This document shows positions 24,959-33,406 of a stretch of 57,683 bases of DNA, piece by piece. The notes below the pieces were generated by a model. The model was not told the origin of the DNA. It saw only the letters and a program-made list of their open reading frames with translations, and did no database searches. Numbering within the stretch: the first letter of the stretch is position 1; each line of letters starts with the position of its first letter. Made by a program: the position numbers and the translations under genes. The stretch lies in NCBI GenBank assembly GCA_021372575.1, contig JAJFUE010000087.1:1-57683 (forward strand), in the 5' to 3' direction. The stretch is from a bacterium. GTDB lineage: Bacteria > Sumerlaeota > Sumerlaeia > MVZB01.

Positions 24959-27104
24959 CGTTTGCTTCCTTTGGCTCCTGAACCTGCGCGGCCTGATCAT
25001 TCTCCGGCTGCGGCGGCGTCCCGTCAACCGGCTCGACCGGGACAACGAGGTGGCGGGGCATTTCGATGCGGAACGTGGTCCCCTCGCCCATCTCGCTGCG
25101 CACGCCGATGTGGCCGCCGTGGCGCTCGATGATGTGCTTGACGATCGCGAGCCCGAGCCCCGTCCCCTTCTGCTTGCCCTGGCGCACGCCGCGATAGAAC
25201 TTCTCGAAAATGTGCGGCAGGTCGCGGTCGTCGATGCCCGAACCCTGGTCGTGGATGTCGAGCGTCAGCCGCTCGCGCCCGCTGTGGCCGATGATCTTGA
25301 TCTTCCCCGATTCCGGCGAATACTTCGCCGAGTTGACGAGCAGGTTGCGCACGGCGCGCCGAAACTGCGTGACGTCGCCCTGCATGCGGTTGTCGCTGAC
25401 GCCGGTCCATTCCACCGTCATGGTCAGGTTTTTCGTCATGAGGATCGCGCGCGCGCCCGCAACCAGTTCCTCGACCAGCGCCTTGAGATCGAACGTCGTC
25501 GGATTGAACGGCATCCCCTGGTCCTCGATCCGCCGCAGGTCGAGCAACTCCTCGACGAGCTGCTGGAGCCGGTCGGCCTCCTCGCAGATGATCGAGACGA
25601 ACTCGCCGCGCCGCTCCTCGGCCATCTTCGGGTCGCGGCGCATCATCTCGGCGAAGCCCTTGATCGACGACAGCGGCGAGCGCAGCTCGTGCGTGACGTT
25701 TGCCAAAAACTCGTCCTTGGCGCGGTCGATCGCCTTGTCGCGCGACACGTCCTTATAGACGACGATCGTGCCGTGATGCTCGCCGGCGGCGTCGGCGGCG
25801 TTCATGGCGCGCCGCGTGTAGGCGCGCGGCTTGCGCCGGCCCTCCTGGCCCGGCGGCGAGATCTCGTCGGTGTATTGCTGCTCCGGCCAGCGCCGCAGCG
25901 CCTCGAACAACGACCAGTATTTCGACTCCGAGCCGAGGGCCTGGATCATGTGCTCGTGGTGCGCGGCGGCCGAGCTCATCAGCCGCGGGTTGCCGCCCAT
26001 GTTGAACATCGCCTGGAACGCCGCGTTCGCCATCACCGGCTTGCGCGACGAATCGTAGAACACGACCCCCTCGTCGATGCTGTTGACGATGAGCTCGAGC
26101 TGCGAGTGGACCTCCATGAGGCTCATGCCCGTGTGCTCGAGCCGCGAGCGGCTTTCCTTCGCCTCGGTCTGCCACTGCGCCGCGCGCAGCACCCACCGGT
26201 AAAACAGGCGGCTGATCGCGATCGACACCAGCATCCCGATGCACAGCACGCCGAGCGAGAACGGATTCAGCGGCAACGCGACGCTGGCCGTGGTCGGCTC
26301 GACCACAACCTGCCACCCCTCCGTGAACACGGGTTGCCGTATCGACAGCTCGCGGTCGCGCTCGGCGCCCGGTCCGGCCGGCACGCTCGCCCCCTTCGGC
26401 AGGAGCGGATAAACGACGCGATCCTCGTGGACGATCCGGATGTTGAAATTGCGCGTCAGGCCCTTCTGCACGACCTTGTCGAAAAGGCCCTGGTACAGGA
26501 ACACGCCGAGGATGTGGCCGTGAACCCGATGCCCGCGCATGATCGGCACGGCGATGACGAAGCCGTCGCCGTGCCCGACGAACGTCATCGGACCCGTGAC
26601 CAGATGGCTGCTCGGATACTGGCTGAACTCCCGCGTCAGCGCCTGGTCGGCGGCAATCAGGTTCGCGGTTTCCCGCGGAATGCGGTCATGCGGCGCAACC
26701 CACTGCGGAATGCCGTCGCGGTCGGTCATGATCACGGCGAGGATTCCCGGGACCTCGTCGAACAGTTCCTGGCAGAAATTCTCGAACGCCAGCCGGCGCG
26801 GGTCCGTCCGACCGGGCTCCGTCTCGCCCAATGCCGGCCCCGCGGCGCCGAGGTCTTCCGTGTACAGGCAAAACTGGCTGATGCGGCGCAGCGCCAGCAG
26901 GCGCTCGTCGAAAAAGGCCGTCAGCCCCTGGATGACCGACTTGCTGCTTTCCTCGGATTCCCTGTGCCGGCGTTCGCTGACGTAATCGATCGAGCGCTTC
27001 CACATAAGCAGCGTCCCGAGCATCAACAACGCAAACAGGGTCCACGCAATCAGCCGGAACTGACGCGACTGCCCCTCGAAGATTTGTCGCAGCGGTCTTT
27101 TCAT
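24945..27104 (-). CDS. Membrane sensor histidine kinase (orphan)
   Basis: About 719 residues if the ATG at 27104 is used; 27143 is an alternative. A membrane helix (about 17-36), an extracytoplasmic sensor region of some 220 residues resembling CHASE/Cache-type domains, and a second helix (about 275-295) come first. A PAS domain (SIDEGVVFYDSSRKPV) follows. HisKA has the phospho-His in HELRSPLSSIKGFAE. The ATPase has NLLVNSAKYS (N box), DQGSGIDDRDL (G1), FEKFYRG and KGTGLGLAIVKHI (G2). No response regulator gene is adjacent. It is divergent from bamA, but a link to envelope stress is only a guess from position. Confidence 0.92.
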   Translation of the reverse strand: MKRPLRQIFEGQSRQFRLIAWTLFALLMLGTLLMWKRSIDYVSERRHRESEESSKSVIQGLTAFFDERLLALRRISQFCLYTEDLGAAGPALGETEPGRTDPRRLAFENFCQELFDEVPGILAVIMTDRDGIPQWVAPHDRIPRETANLIAADQALTREFSQYPSSHLVTGPMTFVGHGDGFVIAVPIMRGHRVHGHILGVFLYQGLFDKVVQKGLTRNFNIRIVHEDRVVYPLLPKGASVPAGPGAERDRELSIRQPVFTEGWQVVVEPTTASVALPLNPFSLGVLCIGMLVSIAISRLFYRWVLRAAQWQTEAKESRSRLEHTGMSLMEVHSQLELIVNSIDEGVVFYDSSRKPVMANAAFQAMFNMGGNPRLMSSAAAHHEHMIQALGSESKYWSLFEALRRWPEQQYTDEISPPGQEGRRKPRAYTRRAMNAADAAGEHHGTIVVYKDVSRDKAIDRAKDEFLANVTHELRSPLSSIKGFAEMMRRDPKMAEERRGEFVSIICEEADRLQQLVEELLDLRRIEDQGMPFNPTTFDLKALVEELVAGARAILMTKNLTMTVEWTGVSDNRMQGDVTQFRRAVRNLLVNSAKYSPESGKIKIIGHSGRERLTLDIHDQGSGIDDRDLPHIFEKFYRGVRQGKQKGTGLGLAIVKHIIERHGGHIGVRSEMGEGTTFRIEMPRHLVVPVEPVDGTPPQPENDQAAQVQEPKEANDGIS

Positions 27105-27212
27105 CAGGCGTCGAATTGCGGGAATAACCGGCCAACCCACCATGGCCAAACTTATGGTACGCCCGCACGACACCCCGGCGCAAGCGCGACCGAAGCTTCG
27201 CCATGGGCAATG

Positions 27213-27275
27213 GTTCGTCCCATGGGTCCCATAAGTCGCATCACTCCCATCGTCCCATCCCACACCCTCCCGCCA
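27213..27275. repeat. Nonamer-type repeat between the kinase and bamA
   Basis: Degenerate GTCCCATGG, GTCCCATAA, GTCGCATCA, CTCCCATCG, TCCCATCCC words in nine-base steps, in the divergent gap upstream of bamA. Same family as 41233 and 49765. Confidence 0.65.
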
Positions 27276-27343
27276 TGTTTTGTATTGAAAGTTGCGCGCC
27301 AAAGAAGCTAATTTTTTCAACAGTTCGCGCGAAAGTGACGCCC

Positions 27344-29707
27344 ATGGCACGCATGACCCACCCGCACGTTTCGCTCTCCATGCTTTCGGCCCGTTTGCTT
27401 GCGCTGATCCTGATCGCGGCGATCCCCGCCGCGGCCCTCGCCGATGACGAATTCGAGGGCAAAACGATCCGCGAGATCGTCTTCAGCGGGCTCACCCACT
27501 CGACCCCGCAACAGATGCAGTCGTTCATCAAGACCAGCCCCGGCCAGCCCTATCACGCCCTCGCCATCCGCGCCGACCTCAACCGCCTCGCGCGCGAGGT
27601 CCGCACGGCGGCCGTCGATGTCGTGGCGCTCCCCGACGGCGGCCTGCGCGTCACGTTCCGCGTCGCCGAATCCCCCGTGCTGAACAAGATTTTCATCCGC
27701 GGCAACGAGAAGATCAAAACGGCGAAGATCGAAAAAATCATCGACAAGAAACCGGGCGACAAGATCGACGAGGACCTGCTCGGCCACGTCCGCACCTCGA
27801 TCCTGAACGAGTATCGCCAGCTCGGCATGCCGCAGGCCGAAGTGCGGGTCGATCTGATCGAACCCGCCGGCAAGGACCAGGCAACCACCGCGACCATGAA
27901 ATCCGACCTGCAGGTGCTGATCACCGAAGGCACCCAGACGCAGGTCAAGGACGTGATCATCCAGGGCAACGAGGCGTTCACCGCGACCCGCCTGCGCATG
28001 AACCTCGTCACCAAGGGCTCGCTCGGGTTCATCAAGAACTACTACAACGAAACCGTGTTCGACAACGACCTGACCAACCTGCGCGAATTCTACATGACGC
28101 ACGGCTATTACGACGCGCGCGTCGAGCGCGGGGTGTTCGAGGAACAGAAGACGGCCGCCGGCAAGGCCCTCATTTCACCCGTCATCCGAATCTCCGAGGG
28201 CCGGCACTACCGCTTCGGCCCAATCCGGGTGCGCGGCGTCCACATGTTCTCGCAGGACGAAGCCGACGCGCCGTTCAAGGACCTGCCCGGCAAATACTTC
28301 GACGGCGGCCTTTATACCGGCGCCGTGAACAAGCTCAAGGCCCTCTACTACAACCACGGCCTGCTCACGACGCAGTTCCGCGAGAGCTTCGAGCGCGAGG
28401 CCACGTCCGCCACCCTCGCCGTCACGATCGACGTCGCCGAGGGCCGCCGCATCCACGTCGGCAAAGTCAACGTGGTGCGCCCCGAATACCCGCCCGAGAA
28501 GGAAAAAATCAGCCGCGTGCGCGCGTGGTATGAAAAGCGCACGCCGCCCGTGGACGACGACGTCATCCGCCAGGAGATCCTGCTCAAGCCCGGCGACGTC
28601 TATAACAAGAAACTCGAGCGCGACTCGGTCCGCCGCCTCGCCCGCCTCAACACGTTCGACACCCAGGACGAGAAGCTCAAGGCCTACAACAAGCCCACGT
28701 CCGACCCCGACATCCACGACATGGTCGTCGAGCTTCAGGACAAGACGACCGGCCTCGCCGGCGGCGGCGTCGGCTACGGCGACGCGACCGGCCCGTATAT
28801 CTTCGGCCGCATCCGCGAGAACAACGTCGGCGGACGCGCCGACATCTTCGACACCGGCATCCTGCTCGGCACGCGCGACTCGCGCGTCTCGATGAGCTAC
28901 TTCGACCGGCACTTCGGCGGCGGCCCCGATTCGCTGCAGAACACCGTCTTCTACCAGACGCTGCGGCGCCCCGGCTACAACGCCAAGACCGGCGGCTACA
29001 ACATCGAGCGCGGCCACGACCTCGGCGACGACCAGAAGCTCTACATCCTCGGCCGGCTCGAATACGTGGCCTTGAGCGAGGCGCACCACGTCCACGCCGC
29101 CGAGGACCTCGACCAGTCCTACCCCGTCCTCACCGGCCGGCTGCGCTGGGTCGAGGACACGCGCGGCCCCATCGGCAGCTTCTATAACGAAGGCCGCATG
29201 CAGGCGTATTCGGCCGAGGCCGGTTACGCCGGCGCCCCGCTGCTGCGCCTGGAAACCGATCACGACCGCTACACGCGGCTCAGCGACATGTGGACGTGGC
29301 GGCTCGCCGCCAGCGCCGGCATGATGCCCTACGACCGCGAGACGGTCCCGATCCACGAGCGCTACTTCCTTGGCGGTGCGCAGGACATGCGCGGTTTCGC
29401 CTATCGCGGCGCCGGTTACTTCGACAAGAAGGACGACGACGTGCCGATCGGCGGCGCGGCAAAGGTGTTGGTCAAGAACGAACTCATCCGGCCGCTGTTT
29501 GATCCGCTGGCCGGCGTGCTGTTCGTCGATGTCGGCGACCTCGGCCGCTCGCCGGTTTCGTGGCAGGTGCCGCGCGTCTCGACGGGCGCCGGTCTGCGCT
29601 TCAACCTGCGCCAGGTGCAGGTCGCGGTCGATCTGGCCATGCCGCTCGTCACACAGGACCACGACAACACGCAATTCTTCCACTTCAGCATGCAGGGCTC
29701 GTTGTAA
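27344..29707 (+). CDS. bamA: Outer-membrane assembly factor BamA (Omp85)
   Basis: 787 residues. Signal peptide 1-32 (LLALILIAAIPAAALA). Five POTRA domains follow (starting near EGKTIREIVFSG, VLNKIFIRGNEK, QVKDVIIQGNEA, RFGPIRVRGVHM and HVGKVNVVRPEY), then a 16-strand-type barrel from about residue 490 with the conserved GGAQDMRGF segment (the VRGF motif). BamA inserts beta-barrel proteins into the outer membrane, so the organism is diderm. Five POTRAs fit BamA better than TamA (three). The last residues are MQGSL, not the usual C-terminal aromatic. No skp, lpxD or bamD is adjacent, unlike many genomes. The ATG at 27344 gives the best signal peptide. Confidence 0.93.
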   Translation: MARMTHPHVSLSMLSARLLALILIAAIPAAALADDEFEGKTIREIVFSGLTHSTPQQMQSFIKTSPGQPYHALAIRADLNRLAREVRTAAVDVVALPDGGLRVTFRVAESPVLNKIFIRGNEKIKTAKIEKIIDKKPGDKIDEDLLGHVRTSILNEYRQLGMPQAEVRVDLIEPAGKDQATTATMKSDLQVLITEGTQTQVKDVIIQGNEAFTATRLRMNLVTKGSLGFIKNYYNETVFDNDLTNLREFYMTHGYYDARVERGVFEEQKTAAGKALISPVIRISEGRHYRFGPIRVRGVHMFSQDEADAPFKDLPGKYFDGGLYTGAVNKLKALYYNHGLLTTQFRESFEREATSATLAVTIDVAEGRRIHVGKVNVVRPEYPPEKEKISRVRAWYEKRTPPVDDDVIRQEILLKPGDVYNKKLERDSVRRLARLNTFDTQDEKLKAYNKPTSDPDIHDMVVELQDKTTGLAGGGVGYGDATGPYIFGRIRENNVGGRADIFDTGILLGTRDSRVSMSYFDRHFGGGPDSLQNTVFYQTLRRPGYNAKTGGYNIERGHDLGDDQKLYILGRLEYVALSEAHHVHAAEDLDQSYPVLTGRLRWVEDTRGPIGSFYNEGRMQAYSAEAGYAGAPLLRLETDHDRYTRLSDMWTWRLAASAGMMPYDRETVPIHERYFLGGAQDMRGFAYRGAGYFDKKDDDVPIGGAAKVLVKNELIRPLFDPLAGVLFVDVGDLGRSPVSWQVPRVSTGAGLRFNLRQVQVAVDLAMPLVTQDHDNTQFFHFSMQGSL

Positions 29708-29732
29708 GATAGTGAAGTGTCTGTGGCTTTTA

Positions 29733-29842
29733 GTGACCCTGAAAGGGTCACCCAGTTCAACAGCCCAGGGTCTAGCGAGCGCAGCGAGCGTAACCCTGGG
29801 TTGTCGATCCCATAAATGATCGAGCCCCGGAGGGGCGACACA
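29733..29842. repeat. Cluster of three palindromes after bamA
   Basis: Three hairpins in a row: GTGACCCT/AGGGTCAC (29733-29751, 3-base loop), CCCAGGGT/ACCCTGGG (29764-29800) with a GCGAGCGCAGCGAGCG interior, and GCCCCGGAGGGGC (29824-29836). The third belongs to the element seen inverted at 3228-3261. They may terminate bamA transcription, though none is followed by a T-run. Confidence 0.7.
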
Positions 29843-29843
29843 A

Positions 29844-29874
29844 CCCTATCAGTCCTATAAGTCCTATAAGACTC
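29844..29874. repeat. Nonamer array (TCCTATAAG type)
   Basis: Units CCCTATCAG, TCCTATAAG, TCCTATAAG, in nine-base register just before the Lrp-type gene. Same family as 31770, 41233, 41719 and 49765. Confidence 0.75.
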
Positions 29875-29897
29875 ATTACCAGCCGGGAGCCTCCCCC

Positions 29898-30380
29898 ATG
29901 AAGAACAAAATTCTCGACATCCTGCGCCTCGACGCGCGCGTGACCAACGACGAAATCGCCAAACGCCTCGGCGTCCCCGTCGAGCAGGTCGATGCCCACA
30001 TCAAGCAGCTCGAAAAAAGCCGCACGATCCTCGGCTACCGCGCCATCGTCAACCCCGAGAAGCTCGACGACGAGCCGACGATCGGCATCATCGAGGTCAA
30101 GATCACGCCGCAACGCACCGTCGGCTACGACGAGATCGCCGCGCAGATCTACAAGTTCCCCGAAGTCGAGACCTGCTACCTTCTTTCCGGCGGCTACGAT
30201 CTGCTGATCTTCATCGAGGGCGCGAACCTCAAGGAAGTCGCCACGTTCGTCAGCCGCAAGCTCGCCACAATCGACCACGTCGTCTCGACGACCACGCACT
30301 TCATCCTCAAAAAGTACAAGGAAGAGTGCTTCATCGTCGGCGACGAAGACAAAACCGACCGCCTCCCCGTCACGCCGTAA
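29898..30380 (+). CDS. Lrp/AsnC family transcriptional regulator
   Basis: 160 residues, the usual size. The N-terminal winged helix (about 1-50; ILDILRLDARVTNDEIAKRL, DAHIKQLEKSRTI) is followed by a RAM-type ligand/oligomer domain (IGIIEVKITPQR, ETCYLLSGGYDLLIFIEG). The last 15 residues are an acidic tail beyond the fold. Lrp-family proteins sense amino acids and regulate their metabolism; no obvious target is adjacent. The start ATG at 29898 follows GGGAGCC about 10 bases upstream. An aromatic aminotransferase often follows this subgroup, but here tsaD comes next after a long inverted repeat. Confidence 0.9.
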   Translation: MKNKILDILRLDARVTNDEIAKRLGVPVEQVDAHIKQLEKSRTILGYRAIVNPEKLDDEPTIGIIEVKITPQRTVGYDEIAAQIYKFPEVETCYLLSGGYDLLIFIEGANLKEVATFVSRKLATIDHVVSTTTHFILKKYKEECFIVGDEDKTDRLPVTP

Positions 30381-30394
30381 GAAAAGAAGATTCT

Positions 30395-30471
30395 TTACGC
30401 CAAGACGCCAAGACCGCCAAGTTGATTCGGGAATTCCTGATTTCGCGGCGTTCTTGGCGTCTTGGCGTAAA
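30395..30471. repeat. 20-bp perfect inverted repeat made of ACGCCAAG words
   Basis: Arms 30395-30414 and 30452-30471 are perfect complements built from the word CGCCAAGA twice; the loop is 37 bases. It begins 15 bases after the Lrp-type gene stop. It is followed by CTCTGCGTCTCTGC words (30490-30525). Confidence 0.85.
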
Positions 30472-30611
30472 AGCATTGCATTCAAAATATCTCTGCGTCT
30501 CTGCTCGTCTCTGCCCCTCTGCGACAAAAAAGAAATTCTTCGTGTCTTCGTGCCTTCGTGGTTCAAATTTCTTCCCCCGTGCGCTTAAATGGTTCCGAGG
30601 ATATTCCGGCG

Positions 30612-31763
30612 ATGGCTGACCGGCCTTACATTCTCGGCATCGAAAGCTCGTGCGACGAGACTGCCGCGGCCCTGGTCACGCGCGAGGGCCGCGTGCGCGT
30701 CAGCGCCGTCGCCTCCCAAGTCGATCTGCACGCCCACTTCGGCGGCGTCGTCCCCGAGGTCGCCGCGCGCATGCACATCCAGGCCTGCCTGCCGCTCGTT
30801 GAAGAGGCCATGGACGACGCCGGCGCGACGTGGGACGACATCGAGGCGATCGCGGTCACGAGCGGCCCCGGCCTCATCGGCTGCCTGCTCGTCGGGCTCG
30901 AGACCGCCAAGACGCTTTCGTGGCTGCGCGACAAGCCGCTCATCCCGGTTCATCACCTCGCGGGCCACCTGTATTCGATCCACCTCATGCCGCCCGCCGG
31001 GGCGCACCGGCTCATGGACAAGGGCGCGAACAAGCCGGTCCTGCCGCTCGAGCCCGACGACACCGAAAAGATCGCCGCGACCGACCGCGCCGAACTCGAA
31101 ATCGGCCGCCCGCAATACCCCTATGTCGGCCTGATCGTCTCCGGCGGCCACACGTCGCTGGTGTGGGTCGAGTCGCCGACCCGCATCACGACCGTCGCCC
31201 AGACGCGCGACGACGCCGTCGGCGAGGCTTACGACAAGGTCGCGCGCGTGGCGGGGCTCGGCTACCCCGGCGGCCCGATCATCGACAAGCTGGCCACGCA
31301 GGGCCGCCCCGACGCGTTCACGTTCACGCCTCCCATGCTGCGCCGCGACCGGCCCGACTTCTCGTTCAGCGGCCTCAAGACCGCCGTCGGCCGCGAATTC
31401 GAAAAACTCCGCGCGCAGCACCCCGACGGCCTTCCTGACCAAATCATTCGCGACGTCTGCGCGGGGTTCCAGAAGGCGGCCGTCGAGGCGCTCATCGGCA
31501 AGGCGCTCGACGCCTGCGCCGAGCACGGCTCGCGCGACCTCGTGATCTCGGGCGGCGTGGCCTGCAACCGCGGCCTGCGCGAGCGCGCCCGCCAGGCCAG
31601 CGCCGACCGCAAGATGCTCCGCATCTGGTTCCCGCATCCCTCGCTGTGCACCGACAATGCCGCGATGATCGCCGGCGCCGGCTGGAACTTCAAGCCGCTC
31701 CCCCGCCCGTCCGCGCTGGAACTCAACGCCCGCGCCACCTGGCCGATCGACGCCATCGCGTAA
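30612..31763 (+). CDS. tsaD: tRNA threonylcarbamoyladenosine transferase TsaD
   Basis: 383 residues from the ATG at 30612, giving the canonical MADRPYILGIESSCDETA start. TsaD transfers threonylcarbamoyl to A37 of ANN-decoding tRNAs, with TsaB, TsaC and TsaE. The metal-binding HHLAGH motif, the LIVSGGHTSL segment, FSFSGLKTAV and VISGGVACN are all present. The chain is somewhat longer than usual: between HLYSIHLM and YPYVGLIVSGG lies a hydrophilic insert of about 35 residues (KGANKPVLPLEPDDTEKI). Other tsa genes are not in the window. Confidence 0.96.
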   Translation: MADRPYILGIESSCDETAAALVTREGRVRVSAVASQVDLHAHFGGVVPEVAARMHIQACLPLVEEAMDDAGATWDDIEAIAVTSGPGLIGCLLVGLETAKTLSWLRDKPLIPVHHLAGHLYSIHLMPPAGAHRLMDKGANKPVLPLEPDDTEKIAATDRAELEIGRPQYPYVGLIVSGGHTSLVWVESPTRITTVAQTRDDAVGEAYDKVARVAGLGYPGGPIIDKLATQGRPDAFTFTPPMLRRDRPDFSFSGLKTAVGREFEKLRAQHPDGLPDQIIRDVCAGFQKAAVEALIGKALDACAEHGSRDLVISGGVACNRGLRERARQASADRKMLRIWFPHPSLCTDNAAMIAGAGWNFKPLPRPSALELNARATWPIDAIA

Positions 31764-31769
31764 AGCATG

Positions 31770-31789
31770 TCCGTTCCTATAAGTCCTAT
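31770..31789. repeat. Short nonamer run (TCCTATAAG type)
   Basis: TTCCTATAAG then TCCTATCAG immediately before dispersed repeat R1 copy 1. A minimal example of the nonamer family. Confidence 0.6.
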
Positions 31790-31926
31790 CAGGGTGTTGA
31801 AATAGTCCCGCAGGGACGGCCGCTTTCAGCCCGCCACGGCAGTGGCGGGTAAAAAACCCAATACAAACGGAAGTCCCGGAGGGACGACCGAACACATCGT
31901 TCAGATGAAATTCGTTTATCGACACC
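31790..31926. repeat. Dispersed 137-bp repeat R1, copy 1
   Basis: Starts CAGGGTGTTGAAATAGTCCC and ends near TTCGTTTATCGACACCC. It contains AGTCCCGCAGGGAC, CCGCCACGGCAGTGGCGG and TCCCGGAGGGA palindromes. The second copy is 40817-40954 in the same orientation; the core of about 50 bases around GGCAGTGGCGGGTAAAAAAC is identical. Confidence 0.88.
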
Positions 31927-32042
31927 CTGGTATAGGTCCTTCTCCTCACCGATTCCATTGCATTTCGTTACAATCATTTTATACTTGTTCAATCAGCGCT
32001 GAACCTGCATCCATTGTGATCCCCGATCGGGAGAGATTCTCC

Positions 32043-32735
32043 ATGCAGCGTTCCGAAGCCGAAGAAGCCAAGCACCGGGCCGCGATCTGCCGCCAGCTCG
32101 GGATTCCCAACATCGTCAAGGCCCACGAACTCATCGTGGAGGGCGCGGCACGCGGCGCCACCTGGCTCAAGCACCTCGGATTCAACGCCCAGAACATGGC
32201 CGATCTCGGCTACCCCGCGTCAAACCTGGCGCGTCTGGGCTACAATTCGAACGCGCTCAAGCAGCTCGGTTTCTTTGTCGATGAGCCGGCCCCGGCCGCG
32301 AAGGAACCGGTCGCCATGGCGTGCTCGCCGAAGGACCCGGAACTCAAGCGCATCCTCGAGCGCGGCGGCCGCGCATCCGACATCAAGCGCGCTGGTTTCA
32401 CGATCATCCAGTGCCGCCACGCCGGCCTGTCGGCGATGGAGCTCGCCCACCTCGGCTTCGAGATCGTCGATATCTGCTCCGTCTGCAGCGCCGCCGAAAT
32501 GCGCCGCGCCGATTTCAAGGCGATGGACCTGCGCAATTACTTCAGCGACATCGAGCTCAAGAACGCCGGCTTCAGCGCCTCCGAAATGCGCATGTCCGGC
32601 TACACCGTGCGCGACCTCCTGCGCCTCGGCTACAACGAGAACCACATCCGCACCGCCGGCTACAGCACGGGCGAGCTGATCGCCGAGGGCCTCACCAAGA
32701 TCGTCCGCACCCCGCCCAACCACGGAACGATGTAG
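32043..32735 (+). CDS. Decapeptide-repeat (LGF/LGY) protein, unknown function
   Basis: 230 residues from the ATG at 32043, after AGATTCTCC; earlier in-frame starts lie in a dispersed repeat and are rejected. After about 35 residues the protein is built of ten-residue units with consensus xxLGYxxxxL or xxAGFSAxEL. The Gly of the units falls at residues 46, 56, 66 and 76. After a Pro/Ala linker (81-100) it falls at 118, 128 and 138, then, with degenerate units, 176, 186, 196, 206 and 216. Such short regular units suggest a solenoid. No signal peptide, so probably cytoplasmic. Cysteines at 16, 94, 124, 145 and 148 could bind metal. I do not recognise a named family. Confidence 0.75.
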   Translation: MQRSEAEEAKHRAAICRQLGIPNIVKAHELIVEGAARGATWLKHLGFNAQNMADLGYPASNLARLGYNSNALKQLGFFVDEPAPAAKEPVAMACSPKDPELKRILERGGRASDIKRAGFTIIQCRHAGLSAMELAHLGFEIVDICSVCSAAEMRRADFKAMDLRNYFSDIELKNAGFSASEMRMSGYTVRDLLRLGYNENHIRTAGYSTGELIAEGLTKIVRTPPNHGTM

Positions 32736-32979
32736 CTCGATCCATGCCCGTTCCGAATACCTGATGACGGCGGGCCACCCGCATCGCCGGATTCGTCCGG
32801 CGCAATACCGGTCTCCGTTGATTTCCGCAGCCAATCCATTTAAAATCCAATCTTAGAAATGAGAGAGGCAGGATTGTTGGTTCTTTTCGAGTCGGGCACA
32901 CGGAAACGCAACGGCCGGTGACGGATTCGTACAATCGGCTTGCTCACCGGCAAATCAACTTCCAGGGGAGGGAATTTCG

Positions 32980-33390
32980 ATGCCGGGCACCATGATCACC
33001 GAACTGGACTACAAGCGTCTCATGGGGATGATGCACAACAGCATCCAGAGTCATCCCGCGGAACAGTTTCACTTTCTCGACCTCTACCACGGAATCCTCG
33101 GGGCCGAGGTCGTGAAATCCGAAGAAATTCCGAACGACATCGTCACGATGCGTTCCGTCGTCTCGCTCGCCAATCCGGAAACGGGCCAGACCCGACGGGT
33201 CGAGCTCGCCTATCCCAACGAGGCCGACCCCACGGCCAACAAAATCTCGATCCTGTCGCCCTTGGGCACGGCGATCATCGGCAACCATGTCGGCATCGTC
33301 GTCGAATACAACGACTGCGACGGCCGGAGCCAATTCCGCATCGACAGCCTGGAATACCAGCCGGAAGCAGCCGGACGCTACGATCTGTGA
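32980..33390 (+). CDS. Rnk-like (GreA/GreB C-terminal domain) protein, copy 1
   Basis: 136 residues; ATG at 32980 with AGGGGAGGG upstream. A short helical N-terminus (MITELDYKRLMGMMHN) is followed by the GreA/GreB C-terminal fold: EEIPNDIVTMRSVVSL, then ELAYPNEADPTANKISILSP and LGTAIIGNHVG. This is the arrangement of Rnk, a nucleoside-diphosphate-kinase regulator that binds RNA polymerase in E. coli, where the N-terminal coiled coil is shorter than in GreA. A homologue follows 16 bases later, so the pair forms a small operon. Confidence 0.88.
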   Translation: MPGTMITELDYKRLMGMMHNSIQSHPAEQFHFLDLYHGILGAEVVKSEEIPNDIVTMRSVVSLANPETGQTRRVELAYPNEADPTANKISILSPLGTAIIGNHVGIVVEYNDCDGRSQFRIDSLEYQPEAAGRYDL

Positions 33391-33406
33391 ATCGACAGGT
33401 GTTTTA

